DNA of 64,000 nt from Datnioides undecimradiatus (GCA_008933995.1 WARS01000054.1:682001-746000), one strand, 5' to 3'. Positions 47,395-60,178 are shown, counted from the stretch's first letter. Translations and numbers: made by a program. The notes: generated by a model from the sequence alone, not told the origin.

Positions 47395-49985
47395 CGCAGA
47401 GACGGCTCTGCTGAAGGGCCGCAGGACTTACCAACCTCCTTCTTAGCTACAAGCCATCATCCTATAATCACCCGACACCCTTAGTCCTGTCTCTGTCGCT
47501 GCAGGTTTCACGCCCAAGGAGGACGTTCCACCTCTGAGGTCGTCCTGGCCACCATAGCTAATCCGTGCATGCATACTAAAATACATATCAGACTGCTTTT
47601 TGATTCCAGCCGGCAACACATTCTGCGCCTTCGCTGGCTCATCTCGACGTGTGTGTGTGAGCTTTTCAAGGCCTGTCTGTGCCATCGTATAACCAAACCG
47701 TCATCGACTGCTGCTGCGATCCTCGCTGCACCGATCTCATCAGCCAAATCGTCACCTGACCGGAGAAACGCAACATCATCACGCAGCCAGGAGGTGGGCC
47801 ACAGAAAGAGAGGGAGGGACACACACACACAAACACACGTACATGAACAGACACACATATGAGCATGTATTTTGATTTTGTTATAGTTTCGTTTCATTTT
47901 GAAGAATTCAATGATTGCTCGGCTCTGAAATACTGTAGATATTCAACATTACACTGAAGAAACTTAAAGTTAGTTTTCAGGTTCCTAAGCATTCGCCAAC
48001 CCCATAAGACATATGAATGTAAACCCGCATTCACATATGGAAACATACACACACACAAACTTACACACACACGCACAAATTGTCACACGTTCCCCAGAAC
48101 AGGACAGAGGGAACAGTAGGTGATAGATGGTAGGTGAATGTGGACGACGGGGAAGAATGGTGATGTGACGGCGTGACAGAAGGTGTGCGTGACAGAGTGT
48201 GTGTAGAGACTGCGAGTGAGTCAGCGAGTGAGAGCCCCCAGGCTGGTGAACCAACTCAGGAATGAAACCCCCCCTCTTTATTCTTCCTCCCCACTGCATC
48301 CAGCTTGAACTCTCCCGGTCACTTTTTACGATCATCGACCACCCCACCTGCTCGTTTCGCTGTCGGCCACTGAGCTGCCGATCCACACTGCTACAGGTTT
48401 GCAAGAGCAGACATGAAATCCCTGCACCACGTTCGGTCTCACTGTAGTTTTCAGGAGCAGCTGTGAACAGGAAACATTAGTTTTCACAAATTAGAACATG
48501 CTGGGATTGATTTGAGATTCAGAGATGCAACTTATTAATCACTGTTTCAGCAAAGCTGCAGAATGCGCTAATGTGATGCAACGTCAATGTCATGTAAAGC
48601 GGCGTTCTAAATGTCTGAAACAACTGTGGAGACTTTTATTTTGCAAGTCTGCTGTAATATTTCCTCCATCGTTTTTTTTCATCTGTTTTGTCATTAATGA
48701 TACAACAAAGATGTAGAAAACCTATTTTGTAAGATGCTTTGTACAGAAGAGGAGAGTCTTTAACTGCGTCAGCTTTACGTTGTCAGAGTGAGCATGTTTC
48801 TCTATTGGTTAGATAATGAGATGGATGCATTTAAGTGTAAAGATGGATGGATGATAGAGTGTTGTCATGGTGTCAGAGGGACAGGGCTGAGGCATGAAGC
48901 CAGCCTATCAGACTTCTTGCTGTGTGGATCTCGGGGTCAAAGGTCACAGGGTCAGCCTGGTGACAAAAAAAAAATTCAACCTATATTTTTTTATCATTAT
49001 CATCATTGTCAAAGGTTCATTTTTCAAAACTGATTCGGCTTTTAACAGAATTAACAAACCCTAGTCCCACTTAAAGCCATTTTTTAACAGGCGCTGCAGA
49101 TCCCAGCAGGATGACGATGGACAGACCATCTGACTGGACACCAGGAGGTCTCGATAGTGACTGACGGATCCTCAAAACGTCTCCTCTAAACACTCGACAA
49201 AGCAGAACAAACGTACTTACAACCGTTAGCATAAATAGGTAGAGCACATTGAGAATGTACTACAACCGCTGGAAATCATTTTTATCAACTTTTATAGGAG
49301 AAATACTCCTTATGAAGAGTAAAATAATAATACAATAAGATGATTCTATTTGTGATGCTTTCATATCTCAGTAAGCAATAACAATTCTGGTAAATCTTAA
49401 TTCAGGTAAATTTGAAGAGGGCTGTGTCACTGACTTTTCACTAGGGCTTGCAGGGTTCTGTTATAATTGCACCAAAATGTGTCCCTTTGTCTGCAGCAAG
49501 CATATTAGTTTGTCTCAAACATAACACTGTCTGTCTTATGCTGCACACAGCTGATAATGAATGTTCAAGGCATCATGAAGAAAGAATCCTGACGCGGATA
49601 TAATCACGAAGATGTTGCTTCGCAAAGAACCAAAAACTATTTTTAATGCGTCTAGTGATGGTGGAGATGGTGATGACTGTAACAATGATGATGAGTGTTA
49701 TAACGCATAATGATCGTGACGGCTGCATGGCAAGGTGAAACCATTCCGCCTGTTGGAATAAAACACATACAGATCTTATTTATGTATATTTATATGAAAA
49801 AGATGAAAAACAACAGCTTGTAAGCTTTGATTCTAACAAGTGAACTTTTCCTTGTGCTAAAGTATGCAGCACAAAATAATATTTCCAAAATCTGTTTACT
49901 GTAACGTCTTTTATTTTGGAATTTTAAATGTCTATGCAAATGCAAATGTATTTGTAAATAAATGTCTATGTATATTTCTGATGCC
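47395..49985 (+). other. fa2h: fa2h 3'UTR and downstream flank
   Basis: No coding signal beyond the stop at 47392-47394. Contains CA tracts (47821-47845, 48047-48080), then AT-rich sequence. AATAAA at 49957-49962, followed by GT/T-rich sequence, is the best distal poly(A) signal. An earlier AATAAA occurs near 49759. If the distal site is used the 3'UTR is about 2.6 kb. Confidence 0.5.
49957..49962 (+). promoter_or_regulatory. fa2h: Candidate poly(A) signal of fa2h
   Basis: AATAAA followed within 25-40 bases by TGCCTGTCTTGTCC and TTTTGTTTG, a plausible GU/U-rich downstream element. There is no transcript evidence. Confidence 0.4.
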
Positions 49986-51059
49986 TGTCTTGTCCATTTT
50001 GTTTGAATACTGTTATAATATTCTGAAAGATTTTATATAGTGAGAAGACCTCAGCCTCTAAACCAAATTATAATAATTTCCTCTTTGTATTTTGGCAAGA
50101 TAAACTAGCATTGTAGCATTTGATAGCTATTGTATTACATCATGTATTATTATAAATGCCCTGTATCAACTTTAAGTCCATCTTATCAGATATGTAATAT
50201 AGTTGTAATCTATTACTTGTCATGCGATCTGGATTTTCTATTACACAATTTTACAGGAGTAAATAATCATCAGTTTACATTAAATTACATCCATTCATTT
50301 ACAGCAGTTTTATTGAAAAACTGTTTAACTAAAGACAGGATGATGGAAATAACACTAACATAAGACACCAACTGGCTGTTGTGCAAGTAACTGAAAAGAA
50401 GTTACTTGATTTTCTCTTTCTCTTAAATTAATTTCTTTACCAAGTTATGCATATAACAGTAATTGTTTAAAGAAAGTAACTACTAAAACTTTTAACTGAA
50501 ACATAGCTCTTATTTATCACTACAATTATAAAGAGGTGTTAGTAACCTGGCCACTAGATGGAAGCAGTGATTCGCATTTCTACCGCCAAGCTACACTTGT
50601 GTTGTCTTGGTTAGACACTAGAACAAGTAATAGTAATAAGACCAGAACAATGTTGGATGTACATGTTTACTGAGCTTTGGTGCAGTAGGTTTTAAATCAT
50701 CATTTAATTTAGTTTCTTTGTGTTTTTATCAGAAACTTGGGGTTTTGGCTTTGGATCAGTGAACAGATTTCATTTGTCTGCTATCCTTTGCAAAATTTTA
50801 CATAAGATGAAAGTACATACTAATAATAAGCTTATTCAAGTGTCAGTGATTGTGTGATCAGCGATCAGCAATTGTTTGATTTATTTTGCATGTAGTGGAA
50901 TGATATTGCCAAAACCTGTAAGTAGATGACTTTTCTTGTTAGTCAGTGTGTGGAATTTGAAAAATTCTGACTTTGGTGACACCTAATGGCAACAAAATAC
51001 TGATAATACTGATGCAAATAAACTGATAAAAACAAATGTGGCAAACAGCAGTGAAGTCA

Positions 51060-51370
51060 GGCACAAAGGCAACATGCTAACATGCACTCAATGACCATGT
51101 TAACACCCTATTCTTAAGCAAAGCTTTAGCTTTAGCATATTGCTATTTACTAACTAGCATTGGACTAGTGCTAGTTAGTAAATAAGTTTCCATAAGTTTC
51201 ATTAGTTTAGTTATTAACTCTCTGTTTTGCATGTACATGCCTATATTTGCAGTATAGGACATATTTAACATGATGAATGTGCTATATACCAAACCAGTGG
51301 AAATCCATCAAATTGTTAGAGATATTTCAGTGTGGACTTATTGCCATTCCTAGAGCTATGTGTGTGCATT
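51060..51370 (+). repeat. Old interspersed repeat copy, same family as 17460-17880
   Basis: ATGCTAACATGCACTCAATGACC opens it, and AATCCATCAAATTGTTAGAGATATTTCAGTGTGG marks the distal end. Both blocks are recognisable but diverged from the fish repeat as I remember it. Confidence 0.45.
51144..51184. repeat. Perfect 16-bp inverted repeat with 9-nt spacer
   Basis: TATTTACTAACTAGCA (51144-51159) is perfectly complementary to 51169-51184. Immediately to the right, ATAAGTTTC occurs twice in tandem with one base between. It lies within an old diverged repeat copy, so the perfect arms appear younger than their surroundings. Confidence 0.95.
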
Positions 51371-52030
51371 CAGATGAGTTTAAAATGTGCTATAATAAGA
51401 GACAAATTTGCTTCTACTTTTGAAACTTTGATTTGCAATGGGCACCATATGATGTCCAACACAGAGCACTTGTTCACAACCAAAAGATGGTAATGTCTCT
51501 CAGTCTCAACAAGGATTTGTGGATTTCACTGGAATCAGACATTCATGGTTCCCTGAGGATGATGCACACCGATTATAGTGAAGGCGCTCAACAGCAGCCT
51601 CCTGAATTATCATTAACAATATATATCTAATACTTTATTTTATGATTTCATTTTTTCAAAACTATTGACATTAGCCTCCCATAGGCTCGGCTGTACTTTG
51701 TCTTACAGCATTGTGAGCAAGTTATCATGTTGTTGTTAGCATTTGGCTCAAAGCAGTGCTTTTCCTGAGTACTGTTTAATACAACAAAGACCTCTGTGGA
51801 ACATCTCTTGACACAATGCATGTCTATGAGAGTGATCTCCCTTTCAAGGACTTCAAAATAGATATTTTAAAATACATTACATTTCACAAAATACATAAGA
51901 ATCACTGCTTTTTTTACCGGCCATGTTTTAAAGCAGCACATTGTCTCAGGTTTGTCTCAGGTTTCAAACCAAACTGCAGTTGCCCTGGAGGAGCTTTAGG
52001 TGTGTGTCTTTTCAACGCTTGGCAGCAGAG

Positions 52031-53911
52031 GTGGGTGGAGCAGTAGGACCCTGAGCTGCAGCAGCAACAATAAAGCAGAGAGCAGGCAGAAGGGAGGAGC
52101 CTGAATGAAAACCAAACAGCCCTCCACACCCTGCAGTCTAGGGAAGTTCCTCCGCATTCTTGATATACACACACACATACACACACACACACACGTACAT
52201 ATAAACAGCGGGGAGGAACCACACCGAGGCTGGGTAAGTGTGCACGGTGAGTGAGTGTTATTCTTGCTTTCTTTTCAGGAAAAGTGAATAGATGTTATCT
52301 TCATGTTCCTGTGTGTGTATGTGTGTGTCCAAACAGGAGTTTGGAGGGGGTGTGGGCCTGCTGAGGATCAGATCCTCATTCTGACAGGTGCTGTATTCCC
52401 TGACTCATCCACTCCTACATTGTATACAGGATGTCGTCTTCTCACTGTCACTGTGTGTTTAAACATGACTCAGGCACAATAGGAGGGTCTGTACCACTTT
52501 CACTCCTCTCTTCCTGTGTCTCTCTCAGTCTTGTCCTGTCTTCGATGAGTTTGTCTACATGTCAGGTTGGCTTCAAGTTCAGCTGTGATGCATTCAAAAT
52601 TCAGGAAGTTCTTTAACGTGCTGTTAGGGCAAAGTAACCGCCGGTCCCTCCAGAGAAACTGAAACATTCAGTGTAGATTTATATCTGAACGGTGCAAATG
52701 AACTTGCAGCCGGAGTGCAAACGACAACAGTCTGCAGAATCTGGGGAAATTCTGGCTAAAAAAAGGTTAATATTCAATCTTACATGCAAATCTAAGAGCT
52801 CCACAACCAGTCTGATGTACTTGAAGCTGGTCATGCAAATTCAGTCATGAAAATGAATATCCAAACTGTTAATATATGACTGCACTCAAATATGGAAATG
52901 ATATGCTGTAAAAAGTCTAATGAAGCTCATGGGAGAGGATGATACAAGGGTTAGCAGCGGTTGGATGTTCAACAGAGTCCTCAGACAGGTAGATATGTTT
53001 TGACTTCTTGCTAACTGCTCTTTTCATAGCTTCAAGACTTTTGAGCTTCATAAAGCTGTTCCCATGTTAAGTTTGTCAAAACTCTTCAACATTTTCATCT
53101 TTTAATGTACCATAAACCTGGGCTACAAGATTTTCCTGTTTCTAGGAGCAGCATGAGTGTGCGACTGTGAGACCATGAGTCTGCAGCAGCTGTTTGAGCT
53201 AAATGCTAACAACATTACAATGCTTACATTGACAATGCTGCTAGTTCTGTTGGCTAGCATTCTTTAATTAGCGCTTAGCACAAATTTCAGCTGAGGGTAA
53301 CAGCTGATATCATTAGTTTTACAGGAAAACACAAATAGACTGACACTTTGACACTGACACTGTTTATATGAGTCAAGTTAAAGCTATTCATTCTGAGGGA
53401 GCATATGAATAAACCAAATTTTATTTTAATCCATCCAACAGTCAGCAAGCCATCTCAATAAAAGTGTGAATGTTGAGTTTTGTAGTAATACAGCAGGTTT
53501 TAGGATATTACACATTAGACAGGCTTGTAAAAACTGTTATACAAAGTCAGATGACATTAGAATGAGTCCTCTGGGCGCTATGAACGTTAGCTTCATGATT
53601 AGCTGTCCAGTAGTTTTTGAGATATTTCACTAAAAACCAAAGAGTAATTCTCAGGGGAAATATAAACATCTTTACAAAGTAGTTTTTGAGGTGTTTTAAC
53701 GTTGGACCGACAGACAGACACTGCTGACCTTAAAGCCATGGTGCTGGCGTGGCTAAAATTTACAAGTACAACAGCGGAAAAGGAAGAGAAAACCTCACAG
53801 CTCTTTTCACAGTTTCATCAAACCATGAATAGCTCTTTGAAGGTGATCGGCATAGCTCTCCTTTTATAAAGGCCTAATGTTGTTTTGTTTACATTTCTAC
53901 TCAGTCTCACA
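52031..53911 (+). promoter_or_regulatory. Promoter and 5'UTR with leader intron of the anoctamin gene
   Basis: A GC-richer stretch (about 52031-52233) ends in a strong donor (GGCTGG/GTAAGTG, GT at 52234). The first coding exon begins after an acceptor at 53901-53904, seven bases before the ATG. A leader intron of about 1.67 kb is therefore likely. A TATA-like ATATAAACAG occurs at about 52199. The intron holds a diverged interspersed repeat at 53390-53720. The leader exon boundary is inferred. Confidence 0.45.
53390..53720 (+). repeat. Old interspersed repeat copy in the anoctamin leader intron
   Basis: Diagnostic blocks TTCATTCTGAGGGAGCATATGAAT, TTTTAATCCATCCAACAGTC, GAGATATTTCACTAAAAACCAA and TTGGACCGACAGACAGAC occur in the order I recall for the high-copy percomorph repeat. 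The copy is diverged and non-coding. Confidence 0.6.
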
Positions 53912-56900
53912 ATGAGTAAGGCAGGGGATGATGAAGGCACCGGTGGCAGCAGTTGTGAAACAGCCCAGCAGCCGGAGGATAGGACTCCAGCTGAGAAGGT
54001 CCAGTCCAAACTGAGTGCTACCGCCATTGGACCAGGCTGGACTAAAGTTAGCTGCCCCTGTTGTGTGTCGGAGCGGGTTGAGCCGTTGGTTCTCTTGAAG
54101 CTGGGAGAGAATGTGCGTCCTGAGACGAAAAGGTGGCTCATCAAACTGATTGGGGCTCCTCAGAAAGATGGAGGTGAGGACACAGTTATCTAACTGCTTG
54201 GATTACGACCCTGCAAAGACAGTTTTAGTCCCCCTCTCATTATGGAAGTCTGCTGAACAGGAGAGTCATTGCCCTTAGGGTCTCTGTCATTTCATCATTT
54301 GATTGCATTTGCATTTACATGCTGGTTGGCAAAGTTTATAAAATAGTTAAATGATGGTGATGATGTCGATGGTGATGATGATGTCAATTTAAGCTAGTTT
54401 TAATATTCAAATGACTTTAGTCATTTCTGAAGAGATCATTCATTTTTAGCCTAATAAGAGAAATAATAACCTCCAAAACTCTAGCAGGTCAGATCTCAAA
54501 GTTTACAATGACACAAAAAAAATTAAAAAATAATTTAAAAAATGGTTGGATAGGCCATTAAAACAAGGAGTCTGGGATTTGAATAGTTAATTAAACATCC
54601 TATATAATAGCAATGAAGAGTTGGAATAACAAAACATCAGTTTAATATAATTTACAAACCTGTGGTTTTGCTATTGTGTGTAATGCTAACTGTTGTCGAA
54701 GCGATGTGGGAAACGTGACTTCTGGAAGTCAACACATATAACTGCAGATGATGCAAACCTTGTAAAGGTTTCCAAAAATTGTCAGTTATTTCAGTTGCTT
54801 CTCTCAGAGACTAAAAACAAACTTGCACGACAACCAGCAGGCTAACCAAGCTAGCTTGGGGTATCATGACAATGCATTTACATTTACTTCACTTGAAGTA
54901 ACTCAAAGGTAAAACAAACCGATGGAGGCTGATGATAAGGAATTAATGTGAGTCTCTCTCACCCCAGGTGCTGCATTGCTGGCCCACCCGGGTGAGGACG
55001 CGAGTGGTGACATCATCGTGGTCTCCGCCCCACGCTGTACATTACTGAGAGCCACTGAAGAGTTGGGACTATGTAGGATTTACAGGAACGATAACATGGA
55101 AACCTTCTCCTACAACGACAGAGACCACTTTAAAGATTCAGGTACAGCAGCTGAGCTCTGCAGTCATTAACACGCTTTGCACGCTGAAGCCAAACACGTT
55201 TACAACACCAAGAGATCAAAACCACTCATAAAGGAATGAAGTGATGAAATACCCCTCAGGTCAAAGGTCAGCTTCTCTTTGACATCATAATATTCTGCAG
55301 AAAACACTTTTCTGTCTATTCTTAAACACCATAACTCAGGGACGGGATGAGAGATTGTGACAGTTTCACATTGAATCAGATGCTTACATCAATCTTGGGT
55401 TTACATCATGAGACTGTCCTGACTCTAGAAATTGTAGCGCCTTGCAGCAACATCCATATTTGAAGGACTGTCCACTCTCATGTCAACTTTGTGTTCTATT
55501 GCAATCAGATTAATTAGCTGAGCATGTGACCACAGACTTGGCTTAACCTGAAGGGTCTTCACAACCTGAAGGGTCTTCACAACCTGGACAAAAGCCTGAG
55601 ACCCTCGACTCAATAGGAACAACTCCCATTAATAGGAAAAATAGAAAAAAATCTCAGAAGATGCAACAAAAGAAGGATCCCTCTCCTGGGACTGACAGCT
55701 GAGCAGCAGAGGTCACATGTTCAGAATAGATCGATGAATAACAGTAAACAGTCGTCCATCAGCAGCTCATTGCTTTAGCTGATACTGAGCTCCAGGTGAA
55801 TATCACTGGACTATGCGATGAAGCTCTCAGTCCACTGCACTCCTCTGTCTCTAAGTGACAGTATGTTTATCACTGGAGTCATACATTTCACGCCTGCCAT
55901 CATGTTGATGTTCTGACCATGAGAGCCCTACTCTGTAGTCATTACTACATGAGTACTTCATACTGTTGAGTTGGACCACACCCAGCTTCGTCAAAATCTG
56001 TTTCAGTTCAATTCAATTTTATTTATATAGCGCCAAATCACAACAGAGGTTATTTCAGGGCCCTTTACATGCACAGCAGGCTTAGACCAAACTCATTATT
56101 ACTAATTAACACCCAACAGCACCGCGATGAGCAAGAACTTGGGGACAGCGACAAGGAGAAACTTCCTTTTAACAGGCAGAAACCTTGAGGATTACATGGT
56201 AATATATATTTAACATCTACATGAGCATGTTAGCATGAAGATGTTAGCAACAGCCTCACAGAGCTGCTAGCTCTCGTAGCTGTCTCTTCTTTTCAAAATA
56301 GCATTTTTCATCCTTCTGTGTGCTTTGATTCATGCATCACTGGTCATGTCAATGCAACCCGTGTCCGCTCATGTGTGTGACAGACAACATGGAGGTGTTC
56401 CTGACCCTGGCCGAGCGGCAGTACATTGTCAAGTACGAGCTGGACGGTCTGCGGGCTCAGAGAGACCTGAGAATCCCCGGCCTGCCTGACAGCCACGCAC
56501 TGCACAACCGAGACAACATCTGTGAGTGATGAGCAGTATGGGCAGACAGGATGCACACTGCAAATACATCAATTAGGGACAATGCTTTATTATTGGAGTC
56601 ACAGGGAGGCAATTTCCCAGTGAATGTGAGAGCTTCTGTTTCTTCAATTTGTTTCCTAACTGTGTAATTTCAGCGAATGCCTCGGGTCAAAGATGGAAAA
56701 CACTGAAGATCACCAAACAAAGTCTAAATATGCAGAGCACTCATCTCACCCCATTTATATGTATACATTGAGTTAAATGTAATTTTATCATCAGTTCAGG
56801 ATTCTGCAAGTTTGTTTTAGGACATGTTGACGGCTGCGTTGTAAATATTAGCTGTTATTAGTTGTTGCTGTCCTCACGTTCAGCCAGTAAGCAGCTGCAC

Positions 56901-59900
56901 TATGTGTGTGTGTCTATGTGCTGCTGACCTCAGCTGTTCTCCCCTCCTCGTATTCGATCAAGAAATCGCTTCAGTCAGCATCAGCCTTAGTGTGTGTGTG
57001 TGAGTTAGTGAGTGTGTGTGGCTTATACATGCGTGTGTCCCTCTTTCGCTCATATTCACATAGTCACTTTGAGCTTGAGCGTTGCTTTGGTGTCATGTGT
57101 GTAACACTGAATGTTGCGCTGCAGGGCAGAAGCTTGGGTCAGCCGGTGTTGTCGTGGACACGGTCCCTCTCCACAACACGGCCAAACTGAAGGCGCTCGG
57201 TGAAACCTGGTACTCTGGGAATCAGCTGGCCCAGCCACTGGGTGGGTGGAAATACAACACACACACACACACACACACACAAAACCACGTGACTATCTGT
57301 ACGCACACACATGCAGAAACTGATGCAAATATGGTCGCAGGCCCAGCTTTTTCATACCGAGAGGAGCTTGAATTCACAATAGGTGGCTGTGTGGGTGCCT
57401 GCTTCTGTTTTCTGTCTGTAAGATGAAGTGTGCGCACACTCACACCGGACACCTCTCTTTGCTGCTGTATCCAGATTCAATCAACAGCTACTTTGGAAGC
57501 TCTGTGGGGTTCTACTTCAGCTTCCTTGACTTCTACACCTGGTCTCTGCTCCCTCCAGCGATACTGGGCCTGACCATCACATACTTCTCAGGTGAGCTTC
57601 GTTTACGTTTACACTGTGTGTCAGCTAAGACACATGTAGAATTGAGACAAATGCATTTCTTGTTTCAGTATGAGGTTTTACGAGATGTTGTAGTGACTTC
57701 AGCAGAAACCTTGATGATGTTTTTAATGCTCATGGAACATATGAGAGGGTGAAGCAGGTGAGTGAGCTTGAAGACTGAGGCATACTGAGAATGAATTATT
57801 ATCTTCTTATGTTGATAAAAACACAAGAAATGTAGCATAGTAGCATTGTACCAGGCTAACATGCTAACTGTTACACATCACATGCGAGCTGTTAACTTTA
57901 GGATGGTACAAAGCAATAAAAAGTAATGTAGGCTAAATGAGGATGTACTCTAAGTCAGTTCACTTGCACTTAGCGCTTTTGAGCAAACAAATGAACCAAG
58001 TGGACACTAAGTTCTTCTTTCCCATCACAGGTGAGGCTCAAAGGGAGATGGAGAAGTCAGTCTTGGGCAGCTCACCTGTCACAAGTGCCAAAGATGACTC
58101 AGGTACAGCTGTCAGCGGTCACATGATCCAGGCGGTGTTCAGCATGCTCTGGTCCACGGTGATTTTGGAGCTGTGGAAGCGCCGCAGCTCCTCCCTGTCT
58201 TACCGCTGGGGCACCCTGTACCTCGCCGAGCGCTTTGCAGAGCCACGGCCCGGCTTCCATGGCGACATCGGGGTCAACCCTGTGACGGGTCGCGTGGAGC
58301 TGCTCTTTCCTGAATGGCAGAGGGACCTGCGCATGGCACTGGTGTCAGTTCCAGTGGTGGGACTGTTTCTAGGTAGAACATGAATTTTAAATAATCATCA
58401 AAAACCTCTTAGACCTGCTTTCCACCCTCACGTCTCCTGCCCTGTCACGTCTCCTCCTGCAGGCTTGGTGGTCCTGGGTATGGTCTGTTTCTACTGGGGG
58501 GAGGCCCAGGTGCAAGAGCTCCACAAAGACTGGAACTCCACGCTGTCTCAGACGTTTCTCTACATGCCCTCAGTGCTTCACATCGTCTATACAAACATGC
58601 TGGCGACTGTTTACAAGACGGTGGCAGATTCTCTGACTGAATACGGTGGGTGAGAATCATGACCGTGTGATTTAAACTGAAGATGGTAAGCGGTGGACAG
58701 TTTGTGGCAAAGATACGGTCACATGATGAACAGTGGGTTATGGGAGACACAGACACAGACATAAAAAGAGTGGAAAACAGTCACTCAGCTGATCAGATTA
58801 TGCAATCTTACAGCACTGTTGGTAAGGCTCGTGATAAGCCACTGATGAACCTCATGTTTCCCTACAGAGAACCACAGAGAGCAGTCTGCTTTTGAGAACC
58901 ACCTGACAGCCAAAGTCCTGGTGGTAAGATCTTCTCCTCCTCCTCCTTACATCCTCTTTACCCAGCAGCTCTTTAACCAGGCCCTTTCCTCTCTTCCCCC
59001 AGTTCACCTTCTTCAACTACTTTGCGGTGCTCTTCCACATTGCCTTCTTCAAGCAGGACGTGCCTTTGCTGCGGAAGGTAACAGCTGAGAACAAAATGAA
59101 GAAAGGCCTCCTGAGCGACAACAAACTCACACGTGTTGTGTTTGTGTGTCTGAAGCGTCTAGCGTCTTTGCTGATAGTGAGCCAGCTGGTGAACCAGGTG
59201 ACAGAGGTGGTCATACCCTTCCTGGTGGAGCGGTTCATCAGCGCCCCCAGCAGGGCAGAGACTGAAGACGACCCGCAGGAGGACAAATTTAGGAACCAAA
59301 GCACCCTGCCTGCTTTCCCTGTGAGTGTGCCATATCCAGGTGTTAGTGCACACCAAAACAGGAGTAAGTACACACTCTGGCAGCATGTGACGCCCCTTCT
59401 TGTTTCTTCACAGGGCTTGTTTGCGGAATACATCGAGCTCCTGGTGCAGTTTGGGTATTTGAGTCTTTTCTCCTGTGTGTATCCGCTGACGGCCGTGCTG
59501 CTGCTCATCAACAACCTGACAGAGATCCGCTCAGACGCCTACAAGATCTGCAAACTCTTCCGCAAACCCTTCTGCCCGCCTGTGACCAGCATGGGCGTGT
59601 GGCAGGTCAGCAGAAAACACAACGCACCACAGAGCAGAGATGCGCCCACTGTGTCACCCACTGGTGACGACCGAATAGCTCATGTCACTGTCCTGTGCCA
59701 CAGATCGCTTTCGAGGTCTTGAGTTTTGTCTCCGTCGTGTCCAACTGCTGGCTGCTACTGCTGTCACCATGGTTACAGCAGCTGCTCCAGGAGGGCGGGA
59801 TGAGCAGCGCAAACATTCTGCTGTTGGCTGTTTTAGTGGAGGTGAGAAGGATGACGAAGAGGTCACAGGGGAGAGGCACACTAAAGACAATCACATCTGT

Positions 59901-60178
59901 GTGTGTGTGTGTGTGTGTGTCCCTGACATTTGTGTGTCTTTGTGTGTGTCCGCAGCATGTGCTGATCTTGATCAAGGTGATTGTGGCGGTGCTGATCCCC
60001 GATGAACCGGGCTGGATCCGAAAAAAGAGAGAGCATATGGAGTACACATCCATGCAGGCTCTGAAACAGCAGGTTAACCCCCATTCATCTCATTACCGAA
60101 CATTCTGATGGTCTCCTCCGTCTGTGTGACAGCCTTTCTTTCTTTCTTCTCTTCCAGAAGCTGAGCTGCGAGGGGTGA
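53912..60178 (+). CDS. ano10: Anoctamin-10-like TMEM16 family protein (14 coding exons)
   Basis: TMEM16 membrane protein (lipid scramblase/ion channel family); ANO10 acts in the ER and endomembranes. Exons: 53912-54173, 54968-55141, 56384-56521, 57125-57241, 57475-57591, 58031-58372, 58463-58645, 58868-58923, 59003-59077, 59156-59320, 59414-59605, 59704-59841, 59956-60072, 60158-60178. Phases agree, giving 2097 nt and 698 aa (human ANO10 660). Landmarks are the cytosolic domain (VEPLVLLKLGENV, DNMEVFLTLAERQYIVK), SINSYFG leading into the first membrane span (about 240-268), LSYRWGTL (about 325-332), EPRPGFHG (340-347), GYLSLFSCVYPL (557-568) and IPDEPGWIRKK near the end. It differs from ANO10 by about 40 extra N-terminal residues, an added hydrophilic linker (about 270-300) and a very short C-terminus. 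It may be a fish paralogue rather than the ANO10 orthologue. Confidence 0.93.
55545..55580. repeat. Two perfect 18-bp tandem copies
   Basis: AACCTGAAGGGTCTTCAC occurs at 55545-55562 and 55563-55580, followed by AACCTGG, in an anoctamin intron. This is a small recent tandem duplication. Confidence 0.95.
56003..56196 (+). repeat. Fish interspersed repeat ('TATATAGCGCCAAATCACAAC' type)
   Basis: Starts TTCAATTTTATTTATATAGCGCCAAATC and ends with CAAGGAGAAACTTCCTTTTAACAGGCAGAAACC. I recall both blocks as a very common teleost retroposon-like element. Moderately diverged, inside an anoctamin intron. Confidence 0.65.
57258..57283. repeat. (CA)n microsatellite
   Basis: Short CA run beginning 16 bases after the anoctamin exon 4 donor at 57242. 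Confidence 0.85.
59896..59921. repeat. (GT)n microsatellite
   Basis: GT run in the short intron between anoctamin exons 12 and 13 (59842-59955). Confidence 0.85.

Larger units (their letters stand above)
49986..52030. other. Intergenic region between fa2h and the anoctamin
   Basis: AT-rich, with no exon supported. About 51060-51370 and 51690-51770 carry degenerate pieces of the same repeat family seen at 17460-17880 (ACATGCTAACATGCACTCAATG, GGAAATCCATCAAATTGTTAGAGATATTTCAGT, TAGCATTTGGCTCAAAGCA). Confidence 0.5.
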
